Notes: generated by a model not told the origin, from the letters alone. Positions 23,269 through 33,937 are shown, counted from the stretch's first letter. The stretch is 64,000 bases of DNA from Megalonaias nervosa (GCA_016617855.1 JAECUM010006770.1:48921-112920), one strand, 5' to 3'. Program-made: numbers and translations.

Positions 23269-24195
23269 GTAGACGTCGTGGATTATATATCTATCCATAT
23301 GAATCTTTTTATGAAACTATTGCATGTTACCATGAAGTCCCGAGATTATGAGTCAAGTCAAGGACGTCTGTACCTAATAATTGGCTATTTACTAGGTTTA
23401 AGAAATATTTGCACACCATGTTCCTAATTAGACCAAAATTTGATTACTAAAATCTAACAATTTTCTATTCAGAGACGCATATATAACGTAATACTGGATG
23501 TTTTGTTTCTTCTTGTCATTATCATCGAATTGTATAAATAATCTGTTTACATATTTTTTTTAAAAAACAGAAGTAAACAATCTTAATTATTTTCTTGTCA
23601 TTTTATTTTGTAACGCGACTAGCTTTGACCACGCATTTGTTAACTCCGTGAAATGTATATTTCTCCTCTCTGAAAACTATTTATTTCATTACAATATAGC
23701 ATCGTACCATTACTTATATTGTGTGAAACCTAATTGTATTTATCCTTTGTGCCCCAGTTGTTTGAATGATTTAAAATAATACTACTTTAGTGATTTTCAA
23801 TTTTGATTTTTAATGTCTTCATATATGTGTATACTGGATTTAAGCAAGGAAGAAAATAGAAAAGAAAAGGAGAAACCAACTCACTTTGACCAATATAACT
23901 CACATCTCATAAGAAATGATACAATAATCTATCATAAAATAAGTTAGAAATGACTACAATTTGGAGGAGAGAAAAGCACCGAAAATTCCCTTAATAAATA
24001 CTTGTTTGTGTATAGATAAACAAAAATATTGTCTAAAGTTCCAAAACTTTATAGACGAAAAGCAACAAAAATCCTAGATATATTTCCGACGACACAAAAC
24101 TAAAAAATCCACGACCAGTCAAAAAACAAATAGCAAGCCCTATTGATCAGTCAAACATTGGTACTTTGATGTAATGTCCAATATAATATTTCATG
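23268..24195. other. No recognised gene
   Basis: AT-rich sequence without a convincing open frame or repeat. Confidence 0.4.
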
Positions 24196-24199
24196 CTGT

Positions 24200-24408
24200 A
24201 TCCCTTACAGCTATATCTTAGATCAAGTAGAGTATACCTTACAGCTATATCTTAAATGAAGTACAGTACTCCCTTAAAACTGTATCTTAGATGAAGTACA
24301 GTACTCCCTTACAGCTATATCTTCGATGAAGTACAGTACTCCCTTACAGCTATATGTTAGATAAAGTACAGTACTTCCTTACAGCTATATCGTAGATAAA
24401 GTAAAACA
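24200..24408. repeat. ~35-bp minisatellite, about 6 copies
   Basis: Units contain CTTACAGCTATATCTTAGAT and GAAGTACAGTACTCC in tandem, with single-base variants. Confidence 0.88.
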
Positions 24409-24605
24409 CGGTCGTTTTCACGGCAAATACAATGTTTACTAATGTTGCTACTGGCGATACTCCAGAAAAATATTAAGTCGTTCAGTCTTGGAACGTTACC
24501 GAAATATTCCGCATGACAAAGGTTGTCAACATGTGCGCGATTTAGGCACAAGTTATTTTAATTAATGTCAAGTTTAGTTTTATGATAACAGTGACAAATA
24601 ATATT

Positions 24606-24800
24606 CAACGACTTTTGTACTCGTTGGGATCTTCATTGTCCCTGGAACTAACATACTCAGATTAACAGATCCAACAGACTGGAATCTGAAATCAACCCTT
24701 TTGTTTATCGCTATTATAATATTTTATGCCAGTAATATTATCATCTCATATCAAATCTCTCGTCTCATTTTAAAATGAAAAAAGGCACGTAACGACGAGC
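24606..24800. repeat. Dispersed repeat, copy 1 (partner at 44268-44452)
   Basis: Shares in order TTCATTGTCCATGG-like, ATTCAGATTAAC, TAATATTTTATGCC and TCTCGTCTCATTTTAAAAT blocks with the sequence near 44.3 kb, same orientation. Unnamed interspersed repeat. Confidence 0.7.
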
Positions 24801-24979
24801 GTAATGTTCTATAATTTGTATGACACTCAGTGGAATCGACACCTTATCCTTTGTATACTATTCACCTAAATGCTAGTTGCTGATAAAGCATATTTGTTTT
24901 CACAAGCGGGGCGTTGTGAGTGATTGCTTCCAAATAAAATATTATTTCTGATTTATAATTAACTTGGGAGTAAACTAAA

Positions 24980-25212
24980 ACAACGTCACAGCAACGCACA
25001 TAACCCCAACCAATCTATCCTGTACGACAATATCACAGCAACGCACATAACCCCAACCAGTCTATCCTGTACGACAACGTCACAGCAACGCACATAACCC
25101 CAACCAGTCTATCCAGTACGACAACGTCACAGCAACGCACATAACCCCAACCAGTCTATCCAGTACGACAACGTCACAGTAACGCACATAACCCCAACCA
25201 CTCTATCCTGTG
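24980..25212. repeat. 47-bp minisatellite, 5 copies
   Basis: Five head-to-tail 47-bp units, each with GTCACAGCAACGCACATAAC and CCCAACCA blocks. The units differ by one or two bases; the last one degenerates. Confidence 0.95.
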
Positions 25213-25284
25213 TATGAGACAATTAGAGTTAGTTTAATGCAAATTCCTGTAATGCATATATCATTGAACGAAAAAGAGGAAAGA

Positions 25285-25594
25285 TGTGACGTGATTATGA
25301 TTTTTAACGTAGCTTTAACAATTTTTCAGTCATATCGCTACTATGTCTGCAGTGTGTTTATAGTGATGTCTAGCACTGGGGCATCATGCCGCAGACATGT
25401 AGCATGATGCCCCACCCAGTCACATTATCCTGACACCAGGCCGACCAGTCCTACCACTAACCTCTTAATACTGAGCGCCAAGCGAGGCAGCTGTTAGTAC
25501 CATTTTTGTAAGTCTTTGGTATGACTGGACCGGGGATCGAACCCACGACCTCCCGCAGCCGAGGCTGACGCGCTAACCACTAGGCCACCGAAAG
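25285..25594 (-). mobile_element. tRNA-derived SINE (family A), full length
   Basis: Minus-strand copy of the 9.5-kb SINE: tRNA-like head (GGCCTAGTGG A box, GGTTCGATCC B box) at the right end, the same body with GACTGGTCGGCCTGGTGTCA, and the GTTAAAGCTACGTTAAAAA tail at the left end. Confidence 0.92.
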
Positions 25595-26470
25595 GAAAGT
25601 AAGAAATATAAGCAAAGAAAACAGATAGTTCGCTTAATTAATGCACATCATGACATAAAAAATTTGTCAAAATTCTTACATATGAATTTGATTAATCTGA
25701 TGTAATCTTTATTGAAGAGGAAATAAAGTCTGTCAGTCAGCCAGTCAGTCAGTCATAGAAAAAAATGTCAAAAAGGATGGTTGTCCGCAGAACAATCAGA
25801 TTAAAGTGTATGGCTTCCCAGCAAAGGCCTAGTTGTTTGATTAAAAATCTTTTTGCTCACTCCAATTAATATAATGCTTAATCAATTATTCAGCATTTGC
25901 TTTTTGCACATGATGTGACTGTAAAGTCCAAAACTCCTATGTTAATACTTTCAATGCATGCAGACAGCTGAATTTATATACTTTTCATACTAGTAAACAT
26001 AATTATTGGCTTTTAGCATATGTAAACCTGACTGTCCTGATGGAATCTGATTAAAATCAAATCTCCACTGTCCTACGTGAAAATCTGACATCAATTATGT
26101 TCTGTTGACCTTTGAATTAGCCTATAGAAATACAGATTTCTGAAAATGAATCGAATTGTTTGGCACACATTGATGCTCTTCAGATATACTGCTCAGTCTC
26201 CCAAACTAGAGGGTAAATGACTTCATCTGATTGGATGATACAATTAGCGATTATGGAAATAGCATAGGTAACCAGATCGTAATCCCTAAGCGGTCCTTAT
26301 CAGATCTTCACTTAGGACAGTGGAGTCTGATTTTAATAAGACTGGTCCTGCTGGGGATGCAATAAAGTATAGTTTCGTGTTATAGCTTGCCAGGTGATTC
26401 TGTACTCGAAGTGGAAGATTTCCTTTCGCAAACTGCAGAACTTGATAGTTGATAACGAAGAGCTAGATTG

Positions 26471-26676
26471 ACCGCTCCGGTGGCCTAAGTGGTTAGAGTG
26501 TCCGCCTCTCATGCGGAAGGTCCCGGGTTCGAACCCCGGCCGAGTCATACCAAAGACTTATAAAAATGGTTCTGGCAGCTACCTCGCTAGACACTAAAGA
26601 TTAGGAAGTGCTAGACATTTCTATTAACTGCCACACTGCAGACATCGTAGTTATATGACTGAAAAATTGTTAAAGG
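26471..26676 (+). mobile_element. tRNA-derived SINE (family A), internally deleted
   Basis: It has the same head (CCGCTCCGGTGGCC, B box GGGTTCGAACC), but the middle of the body is missing between CTAAAGATTAGG and AGTGCTAGACAT. The ACTGAAAAATTGTTAAAG tail is kept. Confidence 0.92.
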
Positions 26677-26679
26677 TCA

Positions 26680-27575
26680 CTGGCCACCTATATTGTACAT
26701 ACGTGTGATATTATTATAGTCATAATCAAAACGCATTTGTTATGTATGCACACCATAAAAATGTTTAATTAGACTTAAAAATCAGCTTTCTAAAGGAAAA
26801 AAAATATTCGGCAATCTCCGTAAACAATTGGTAGTTTCCGTGTGCCAAAAACGGATATGACGTACATTTACCCCTTCTATTCAACCTAGCCATTCAAGTG
26901 TTTAATTTCCCCACGTAAATGTCTATGTGATATATTTTACGATCGTGCTTTTCTACAGCAAATATGGTGCACTGTGTTGCATACGGAAGTACCTAAAAGA
27001 GTGATGATGGGAAAAAGGGTCCTTTCTTTTTCCGAAAGACCCTTTTTGCCAGAAAAAAGTGGATTCACGCTGTGAGATCGAATAGGATGACGGGATAGGA
27101 AAGTTGTATCATTTATGCCGGATTATAGTCAATTTGGCATAAAGACAATTCGGCCCAACTCGAAAGACAATTCGGCTCAACTTAACAATAGTTTGAACAA
27201 GTTCTTTTTCTTCAAACAACAAGTAGATACTTTGTAAGATACTATTTGTTTTAGGAAAAAACTAAATTTAAACGAACAATCTTGATATTCTTTCAAAGAA
27301 AATAATCATACTTCGTAACTTACATATATATGAAAGAAAACACTTACTGACATATCTTGCTCGTTCTAGTTAAAATAATTATATACATTTATTATGCTAA
27401 AAAATATATGCATCTGCACAACGACATTCTCAATTTAAGTCTTCCGGTCAAATTATCAATATTGATTTATTAAACAATAATACTTAGATGATATTCTACA
27501 GAATACGTATACATTTTTCTAAGGGTAGTGTACATGAGATATTATAACAAATATGTTTAATTTTAGGCTTCAGGT
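26680..27575. other. No recognised gene
   Basis: AT-rich DNA flanking the left end of element 2. A short inverted pair (GGGTCCTTTCTTTTTCC and GGAAAAGACCC-like on the other arm, near 27020-27050) could form a hairpin. Nothing else is seen. Confidence 0.4.
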
Positions 27576-27843
27576 AGCAGCAGAGAGGGTGAACCCTACA
27601 CTTTTTGCTCGAGTCCGTGAGCAAAATTAAAGGTTCCTACAAAGGCTGGAAAAAAAACAAGGTCAATAACGTTAAACTGAAGCCTCTAACCGAGCATATT
27701 TCCATACGGTTGAGAACAGACAATAAATCGTCTGGGTTAGCTCATTTTTGTTATCCCATCGTTGACGTATTTTTTTCAAATTTTTATACGACTCGTTTAC
27801 TCGCCGGGTCACTCAATTTTTGTCGTTTACCCTCTCTGCTGCT
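27576..27843 (+). repeat. Left terminal inverted repeat of element 2
   Basis: 268 bp; the reverse complement of 41218-41483 matches it throughout with about a dozen differences. The unit itself starts AGCAGCAGAGAGGGTGAAC and ends with the near-exact inverse (GTTTACCCTCTCTGCTGCT), so each terminal repeat is bounded by its own inverted repeats. Confidence 0.95.
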
Positions 27844-27847
27844 GTAA

Positions 27848-28516
27848 TTAACCAAAGATTTTATCCAGACCTATACGATATCTAGATCTTGGGTCATGTA
27901 AATTTATTGTAATAAATCCGAACGGAACAGCTTGTGCTTTTGAAAAAAAGTTTTTAAACTTAATCATGTCCATATCCCCTGAGCACCAAGTATAATAAAT
28001 ATTTTGTAAGGTATAATTATCTACTCCATTAAACACGACTAAAATATTGCAGTTATCTCTGATCACTTTAGGTATTTGTGTATATCGCTGAGTAACATAA
28101 ATCACGTCAGTATTTTTATGTCTGCCTCTGGAAAATATCCGAGGTGGATTTGATTGTTTATCTAACATAATATCGTCATATACTACGAGGTTATTAATAA
28201 ATCCATCTAGGTCATCTACAGATGGCGCTTCATCAATATCGGTAATAAAATCAACAACGTCATTGCCGTCTTCATTCAGCAATTTTGCTTTTTCATTAAA
28301 ATCTTTAAGTACTTCATAACACCGTTGATCATCTACAGATGGTGCTACCAAATATAATTTATCCCACTTGAGCCATCGCATTATCAGATTAAGTAATAAT
28401 TGTGTCTTACCAGATCCAGATGGGCCTATTATAATCATTCTAATAGAATTTGGTAGTGCTGGATGATGCCTTACTGGTTCTTGTTTTCGTGTCACAGAAA
28501 AGTCAATTATATCCAT
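27848..28516 (-). CDS. Packaging ATPase (FtsK/HerA, A32-like)
   Basis: Intact, 222 residues. Walker A is GPSGSGKT (31-38), Walker B is LVVYDDIM (110-117), and a sensor-like YVTQRY lies at 140-145. This is the pattern of the A32/HerA-FtsK genome-packaging ATPases found in Polintons and nucleocytoplasmic large DNA viruses, which pump DNA into a preformed capsid using ATP. The start ATG at 28516 lies 12 bp from the divergent PLA2 ATG at 28529. The stop ends 5 bp from the inner edge of the left terminal repeat. Length is normal for the family, and there is no sign of decay. Confidence 0.93.
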   Translation of the reverse strand: MDIIDFSVTRKQEPVRHHPALPNSIRMIIIGPSGSGKTQLLLNLIMRWLKWDKLYLVAPSVDDQRCYEVLKDFNEKAKLLNEDGNDVVDFITDIDEAPSVDDLDGFINNLVVYDDIMLDKQSNPPRIFSRGRHKNTDVIYVTQRYTQIPKVIRDNCNILVVFNGVDNYTLQNIYYTWCSGDMDMIKFKNFFSKAQAVPFGFITINLHDPRSRYRIGLDKIFG

Positions 28517-28528
28517 ATAATAAATAAT

Positions 28529-29038
28529 ATGAATTTATATTGTGTTCGATGCAGAACACCCACGTCCACCACTGGATTAACAACAATCACAACAAAAAAT
28601 AAAAGACGTGCAATTACAGGCAAATGTGTAAAATGTGGCACAAGAAAATATAAATTTATTCCTCTTGACTTGTCAGTCATCGGTGGAGATATCGCTGCTT
28701 CATTAGGGAAATTACCAGGAGCTCCATGGGCTAAATACCCCGGTGAGAAACATCTTCCTGGATATAATTATTGTGGTCCTGGAACTCGACTTGATATACG
28801 ACTTGATGATCAAGATCAACCAAGACTTGGAGAACATCCAATAAACAAGATTGATCAAGCGTGTCATGTTCATGATGTTGCCTATAAAAGTAAAGATTTA
28901 CAACAACGGCATCTCGCAGATGTGAAATTGATTCACGCATTAAATTCTATACCTAATAAGTCTGTCAGAGAAATACTTGCCAGCTTCCTAATAAAATCTG
29001 CTATGAAAGGTAAAATAATGTTATGGGCTGGTAATTAA
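28529..29038 (+). CDS. Zinc-ribbon/PLA2-like virion protein
   Basis: Intact, 169 residues from the ATG at 28529; a longer upstream frame from 28463 overlaps the ATPase start and is less likely. A zinc ribbon is formed by C5/C8 and C33/C36. The PLA2-like domain has the calcium loop YCGPGT (81-86) and the catalytic helix VHDVAY (114-119) with His115-Asp116. A hydrophobic C-terminus follows (IKSAMKGKIMLWAG). The domain is known from parvovirus VP1, where it breaches endosomal membrane; the same role here is inferred. It sits 16 bp before the integrase on the same strand, matching the PLA2-integrase order of element 1. Confidence 0.88.
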   Translation: MNLYCVRCRTPTSTTGLTTITTKNKRRAITGKCVKCGTRKYKFIPLDLSVIGGDIAASLGKLPGAPWAKYPGEKHLPGYNYCGPGTRLDIRLDDQDQPRLGEHPINKIDQACHVHDVAYKSKDLQQRHLADVKLIHALNSIPNKSVREILASFLIKSAMKGKIMLWAGN

Positions 29039-29049
29039 TTATATAACTA

Positions 29050-29057
29050 TTATAATG
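29050..29057 (+). promoter_or_regulatory. TTATAATG start-proximal motif
   Basis: Overlaps the integrase start codon, in the 16-bp gap after the PLA2 stop. Confidence 0.35.
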
Positions 29058-30032
29058 GAATCCATTTATTATAGCCCAAGAGGATATTGGAGAGGCAGAG
29101 CAGCGATTACTAAACTTGCTGAAGCAGCAAAAGTCTCACGTTCTGTTGCTGCAGCTTGGTTAGCACGACAGGCAATATGGCAAATTTATCTACCACCACT
29201 TAAAAAAATTCAGTACGCACATTTTGATGTCAGCACCCCTAATGAAGTTCATCAAGCAGATATTTTATTTTTTCCACATGACACCATTAAAATTGGTAGA
29301 CGTCAATTACGCACATATAAATACGCATTGACTGTCGTTGACGTTGCAAGTAGATATAAAGAAGCGGAACCACTATCAACAAAGACAGCATCTGAAGTTG
29401 CATCTGCGTTTGAGCGAATTTATCAACGTGGTGGTCTACGATGGCCACAGTTATTACAAGTTGATCCTGGCAAAGAATTTCTTGGTGCAGTATTATCGTT
29501 GATGAATAAACATAACGTTAAAATCAGACGAGGACATACTGAAATTCATCGTGATCAGGCAATCGTTGAACGATTTAATCGAACACTTGCTGAGCGGTTA
29601 TTTGGATATCAGTATGCAAGGGAAATATCCACTGACTTTAAGTCCGGGGAGAGATCTCGTGAATGGGTTGCAAGGTTACCAAGTGTGATAGCTGCGTTAA
29701 ATAATGAAATTACTCGTGCAACTTCCATGAAACCTTCTAATGCGATCACAAAAAAATATATACCAATACAACGTGAATCTTCCTCTCAACCAGTATTAGG
29801 TAATGTAACTGTAAGATATTTATATGAACCTGGTGAACTTGAAGGTGGTAAAAAAAGAGCAACTGATCCTATCTGGAGTGTGACTACGCATACAATTTCT
29901 AGCGTGGTAAGATCCACTGGTAGACCTGCAATCTACAGACTAGATTCAACCGCCCCTTAACGTGGATTTGTACGTGAACAACTACAAGTAATTCCTAAAG
30001 ACACACAATTACCACCACCATCACTTATGTAA
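29055..30032 (+). pseudogene. Retroviral-type (DDE) integrase with late nonsense codon
   Basis: 301 residues to an in-frame TAA at 29958-29960. The N-terminal helical part (YYSPRGYWRGRAAITKLA) is typical of Polinton integrases. The catalytic residues are all present: D69 (HQADILF), D137 (VDPGKEF) and E172 (VERFNRTL). The C-terminal SH3/chromo-like region has VRYLYEPGELEGG and DPIWSV. Beyond the TAA the same frame stays open for 23 more codons (GFVREQ-like) and ends at 30032, so the family's usual tail is present but cut off. It would join element ends to host DNA. The loss is small and activity cannot be excluded. The tail overlaps the HNH frame on the other strand by 12 bp. Confidence 0.92.
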
Positions 30033-30260
30033 TCTAGCACCTCTGCCTCGATTACATTCAAGACAGGTCAGCATCACATTATCACGTGTATGACCAAGAT
30101 CACTATTAATTCTGTCTACGGTAAATTGTCTTGGATTATTATTCGAATATTGCCATTACATATTACAGTTACAGCTTGCACAATGATTATTCTGTCGTTG
30201 CTTTAGTGTTATAATAAATTCAGTATCGATATCAAAGTCACGCTTATTTTTTTTGTCACA
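30021..30260 (-). pseudogene. HNH endonuclease-like domain, in frame after the helicase
   Basis: Directly after the helicase stop TAA (30261-30263) the same minus-strand frame continues with an HNH-type module: HCASCNCNM, one in-frame stop near 30157, then FTVDRINSDLGHTRDNVMLT (near 30120-30065) and TCLECNRGRG, ending at TGA 30021-30023. The four cysteines in two CxxC pairs and the DRIN...GH..DN core are the HNH signature of phage and giant-virus nucleases. It is too short to have been called as an open frame. It may be the C-terminal domain of a polymerase-helicase-HNH polyprotein or a separate small gene lacking its ATG; the in-phase contiguity favours the former. Confidence 0.75.
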
Positions 30261-31400
30261 TTACTTATAGCTCGTTAATTTTTTCTTGATGACGACAAAG
30301 TCGCTGGTGATTTCTTCAGTTATCATGTAATCTATGATAACCCTATCTAGTTGATATATTCTTCTGACTCGAGATACTGCTAGATAGACTAAATTTGACC
30401 ATTCGATCCGATCATCGACAATCCAGATATTTGTATCAGAAATAGTTAATCCCTGTGACGAGTGAATCGTTATAGCGTATCCTAACGTCCATGGAGTTTT
30501 ATCCATACTCAGCGCATTCTCAACAACATCAACAGCAACCAAAACAATATCATTCAAGACAAGATTTTGAATCCTACCACCAGGAATTTCAACTTCAATA
30601 TTCTGTCGTCGAGTATCTGCTGGGCGATAACTAATGGTACAGGTAGATCTGAAAACTTTTCTTTATGTAACAGAAATAATTTCTCCAGCAGTTCATCACG
30701 AATTATCTTTCTACTTGCGACTATCAAATCAGCAGGTCTCCGTAAATTCAAAAAATCATTCATAGTAGTTTCTGGAATTACTTTACGCATTATCTCACAT
30801 GGTATTTTATCTGGCTGTAGTCTGATTAACCTTTTAAATTCCTTCAGCGGTTCATCAATAGCTCTATGATCATCATTTATTTCTTCGTAGTAATCTACAT
30901 TATTCTTCAGCCATTCATGTGGTGACTGTCCAATAAAGGGTGGTGGTTGACCATGATCGCCACACATTATTACAGCAGTATTTTTAGTCAATAACCAATC
31001 AAGAAATGTTTTTAATATTTCTAACGATACCGTGTCTATCTCGTCCCAGACAATATATTTAGGTATATATTTCTCACCCATTCGCTCAGGAGTCCATGTG
31101 TCTCCACACCATCTGAAGAAACTATGATATGTACATGATATTACTCCTCGTTCTTTTATTTCTCTGGCGAGTTTATGTGTCGGTGTCAAAACAATTACAT
31201 CTGAATGGTTGTTCAGGAATAATTTAATCGCACGTGTTGTTTTACCTGAACCACCGCATCCGTTAAGATAAACAGTTTTATGTCTAGTCACAGGATCGTA
31301 TACAGATGGTGCTGATGACTTTGATGCTTGATTATTATTTTTGTAACATATTTCCTTAATTTCAACGTCGGCAGATTCAGAATAACTGAATATATTTTCT
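30261..31400 (-). pseudogene. SF1 helicase domain (Pif1/Dda-like) fused to polymerase
   Basis: The frame that holds the polymerase C-terminus (ATG-like Met at 31720) runs on into a helicase: Walker A NGCGGSGKTT (~31265-31235), motif Ia VLTPTHKLA, Walker B YIVWDEID (~31050), and motif III-like MCGDHGQPPP (~30960). A frameshift near 30605 moves to another frame with AITIHSSQGLT (~30470) and VYLAVSRVRR (~30385), the motif V/VI blocks of Pif1-like helicases. It would unwind duplex DNA ahead of the polymerase. Polymerase and helicase share one frame with no stop between them, so the fusion is seen directly. Confidence 0.88.
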
Positions 31401-33475
31401 TGTTTTATTCTCCATGATCCCCATTCACCATTACCAAGTAGCGGTTTTAACAAATTCGTATATTTTTTATTCATATAAAATGAATCCGTGGCAACTCTGA
31501 CAGCGTAACGAGGAAATCTATTTATCATAGACAGTAGATTTATCGAAACGTAGGCTAGCATTGAAGATCTTAAATGAGTAAACTGCGGTGAGTCGCCATC
31601 AATATAGCTCACAATTGTACCTAGTTTGGTTCCGTCTGATAAATAAGCATTACTTCGATTTCTAAATGTATTTTTTTCCGTTGTATCAGCGATTATAAAA
31701 TCGAGTTCAGCATCGTCCATAATTAATCTTGTACAGTGTCGTTTATGATCATATGATCCTCCTTGTGTAAATTTACCGATTATCTTTCTACCAAGATCTT
31801 TTGCAAATTTCTCATTATTTTCCTCTCTGTATTTATATATTTTAACAATATCATCTTCGTTAAGATAGGAAATTCTCTCCTGGCATCATCAATATTAAAT
31901 CTATCCGGTTCTGGTAACCAAGCTTGCTTCTGTGAACTATACGATATAATTGCCTCAATTATTTTTAATGATGTTAAAATTCCAACATCAAGCATATATG
32001 GTAATAGTACTATTGGAACCCAACATTTTTCTGAAAAATGTCTTCCAAACCAAATATAAGTATTCGGATGGAGATTTTCTGTAAACTCAAATGATTCTAT
32101 ATAGGCAAATCCGGTTAAGTAAAAATCTGGAAAATGTCCGTTTATCGCAACTCTGGTCATCTCGTGTGATGGATGTCCGAATCTCTTAAAGTATTCAGAA
32201 CATTCTCCGTATCCAAGAAAACTTCCAGGATAACACGCTACCATATCAACGGAGATAACGTCGTTATACTTGTATTTAGTATTCCATAATCTACCGTGTC
32301 CATATTCTATACAACTTTTCTGGATATCTTCGAGAAATTCCAATCGTGTCGGTTTCCATAAATTGTTCTCCTGAGCAAAGTGAACAGCAACTGATGGAAC
32401 GGTAAAACAATTATTCAGTAATTGTCCAACCTTGACATCGTCAGAAGTATATTCACACCAAAGGCGTTGTGCAAGATGTTCCATTTCTTCATGAAGAGAT
32501 TCTCTACGATAAATATCCCCACCAGGCCGTACAAACTGATCGTAATAATCATATTCTGAACTTTGAAACAACTAAACAGATACAGGATCACTTTTACTGA
32601 TACTCCTGATAAAATCAAATATATGACCATTATAAAATTTAACCGTTCTATCTCGTGGAAATATTGTTACTGCCATAGTCCATGCATGTGCATTATGATC
32701 AATGATTGTTATAGGGTTTCCATTTTTTATATATTTCGGTTTGTACAAAATTTCTCCGGTTAGTGTTTTTACTGCTATTGGAAATCTTAATTTCTTCTCT
32801 AGCTCAGCAACATCTTTAATAGATGCTTCAGTATCTTTAACCGCTTCTGCCCATGTATTTATTTTTTTACGTCGTAAATCTGTTAAACCACTACCACGTA
32901 TCGCGTTTGTGAAGTATTCTGTAACTCTTTCAGCTACACAGTTTATTCTTGATTCTGACAGTCTCATCGGTTTGAGATCCCCAACGTCAGGTTTATTATT
33001 CAGCGGATATATTGCATAGACAACCGCAGTCACAGGATACGCCCGTTCATAATATGGTTTGTCAATACCAGTGAGTACTCCGGGTCTGGATGTATTACTC
33101 AAGAGAACAATATTATTTCCCGACTGTATGCGGACTGGATCACGCTTGTCACGGATAATCCAAGTATCGTCGTCTATCCTTACAATAAATTATTAAAATA
33201 AAATATCTTTGAACATCAAGGTGGTTAATAATCATTCTTCCTCGTTTGTCATTCATTATAGTATCGACAATATTTCCGATCCTAAATGTTGACCACACAT
33301 GAGCAGCACCATCATCACGAAATTCCTTCTTGGCTTCACGGATACGTTTGGTTATATCCTCATTCGTTAAAGCTAGATCTCGCATCGAAGCACTAAATTT
33401 ATATTCTGGTAGTCTGTCAAGATCAAATCTAGTTCCCGCTGAGACTGCGGAAGGTTCAATTGTTGATAATTCCAT
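31400..33475 (-). pseudogene. Family-B DNA polymerase, diverged, with multiple breaks
   Basis: Starts at ATG 33475 (MELSTIEPS). Polymerase motif A is VDMVACYPGSF (~32260), motif B is RKIIGKFTQGG (~31775, in the frame between two open frames), and motif C is VRVATDSFYM (catalytic Asp codon at ~31486). Upstream, IDHNAHAWT (~32700) is a conserved-looking block of the N-terminal half. Breaks: a frameshift near 33180, an in-frame TAG at 32572-32574, and a frameshift near 31820. It lacks the endonuclease-VII finger seen in element 1's polymerase, so the two are different polymerase types. It replicates the element; this copy is dead. Assignment by motifs A, B and C is solid. Confidence 0.87.
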
Positions 33476-33517
33476 TATTATAATTAGGACAAATATTTAA
33501 ATTGAATTTTAGTATAT

Positions 33518-33525
33518 ATATAATG
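33518..33525 (+). promoter_or_regulatory. ATATAATG start-proximal motif
   Basis: Overlaps the zinc-protein start in the 47-bp gap that separates it from the divergent polymerase start. Confidence 0.35.
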
Positions 33526-33747
33526 ATTCAAACAAAGAATCGATGTATTTGGCTCAAAATCGGATATACTTCTCCTTGTAACAAAGCATGCGTGAATGAA
33601 TTCTTCTGCTACCATATGCAAAGCGTTTAAAATGGTAGTCTAGGACCAAAACCGTGTGTGCAATGTGGTGTTGGAGTCAGAGGAAAAACTCAGTTATGTG
33701 TAAAATGCGGCGATAAAAAATACAGAGATTTAAAAACGATATTATGA
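33523..33747 (+). pseudogene. Small zinc-binding protein with one nonsense codon
   Basis: 74 codons with an in-frame TAA after residue 35. The N-terminal half has C8, C19, C23, C29 and H31; the C-terminal half has two CxxC pairs (PCVQCG, LCVKCGDKKY), a zinc ribbon similar in style to the PLA2 protein's N-terminus. It stands divergent from the polymerase. Function unknown; regulators and virion proteins of this size are common in Polintons. It was not in the larger open frames because of the stop. Confidence 0.55.
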
Positions 33748-33845
33748 CCAAAAAAAATAATACTTTGACATTGTCAGGTAAATCTCCTATAAACACCGTA
33801 GAAGATTATCTGGCCAGATTTCAAAACAATGATTTAAACAAATAA
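33744..33845 (+). CDS. 33-residue ORF overlapping zinc protein by ATGA
   Basis: The ATG overlaps the TGA of the zinc-protein frame (ATGA). The peptide is polar, with SPINTVEDYLARF as its only structured-looking part. It could be the C-terminal piece of the upstream protein after a frameshift, or a chance frame. Confidence 0.3.
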   Translation: MTKKNNTLTLSGKSPINTVEDYLARFQNNDLNK

Positions 33846-33859
33846 TATTATATATATAA

Positions 33860-33937
33860 ATGGAGCAAAACGAATTTGTGGCACATCCAATCATTAAAAA
33901 TTATGAAGCGTCCCATCAGATTATGAAAAATCAGTAA
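33860..33937 (+). CDS. 25-residue ORF, doubtful
   Basis: Starts in a TATAAATG context and ends in TAA before an AT-rich spacer that reaches the converging capsid block at 34010. Too short to judge. Confidence 0.18.
   Translation: MEQNEFVAHPIIKNYEASHQIMKNQ

Noticed and set aside
24980..25212. CRISPR-like array
   Set aside because: The 47-bp units are contiguous with no unique spacers; it is a eukaryotic minisatellite.
28463..28528. Upstream extension of the PLA2 protein to an earlier ATG
   Set aside because: It would overlap the divergent ATPase coding start; the ATG at 28529 begins right at the zinc-ribbon cysteines.
30567..30869. Plus-strand frame inside the helicase
   Set aside because: It is the antisense of the helicase, serine/asparagine-rich as expected for a shadow frame.
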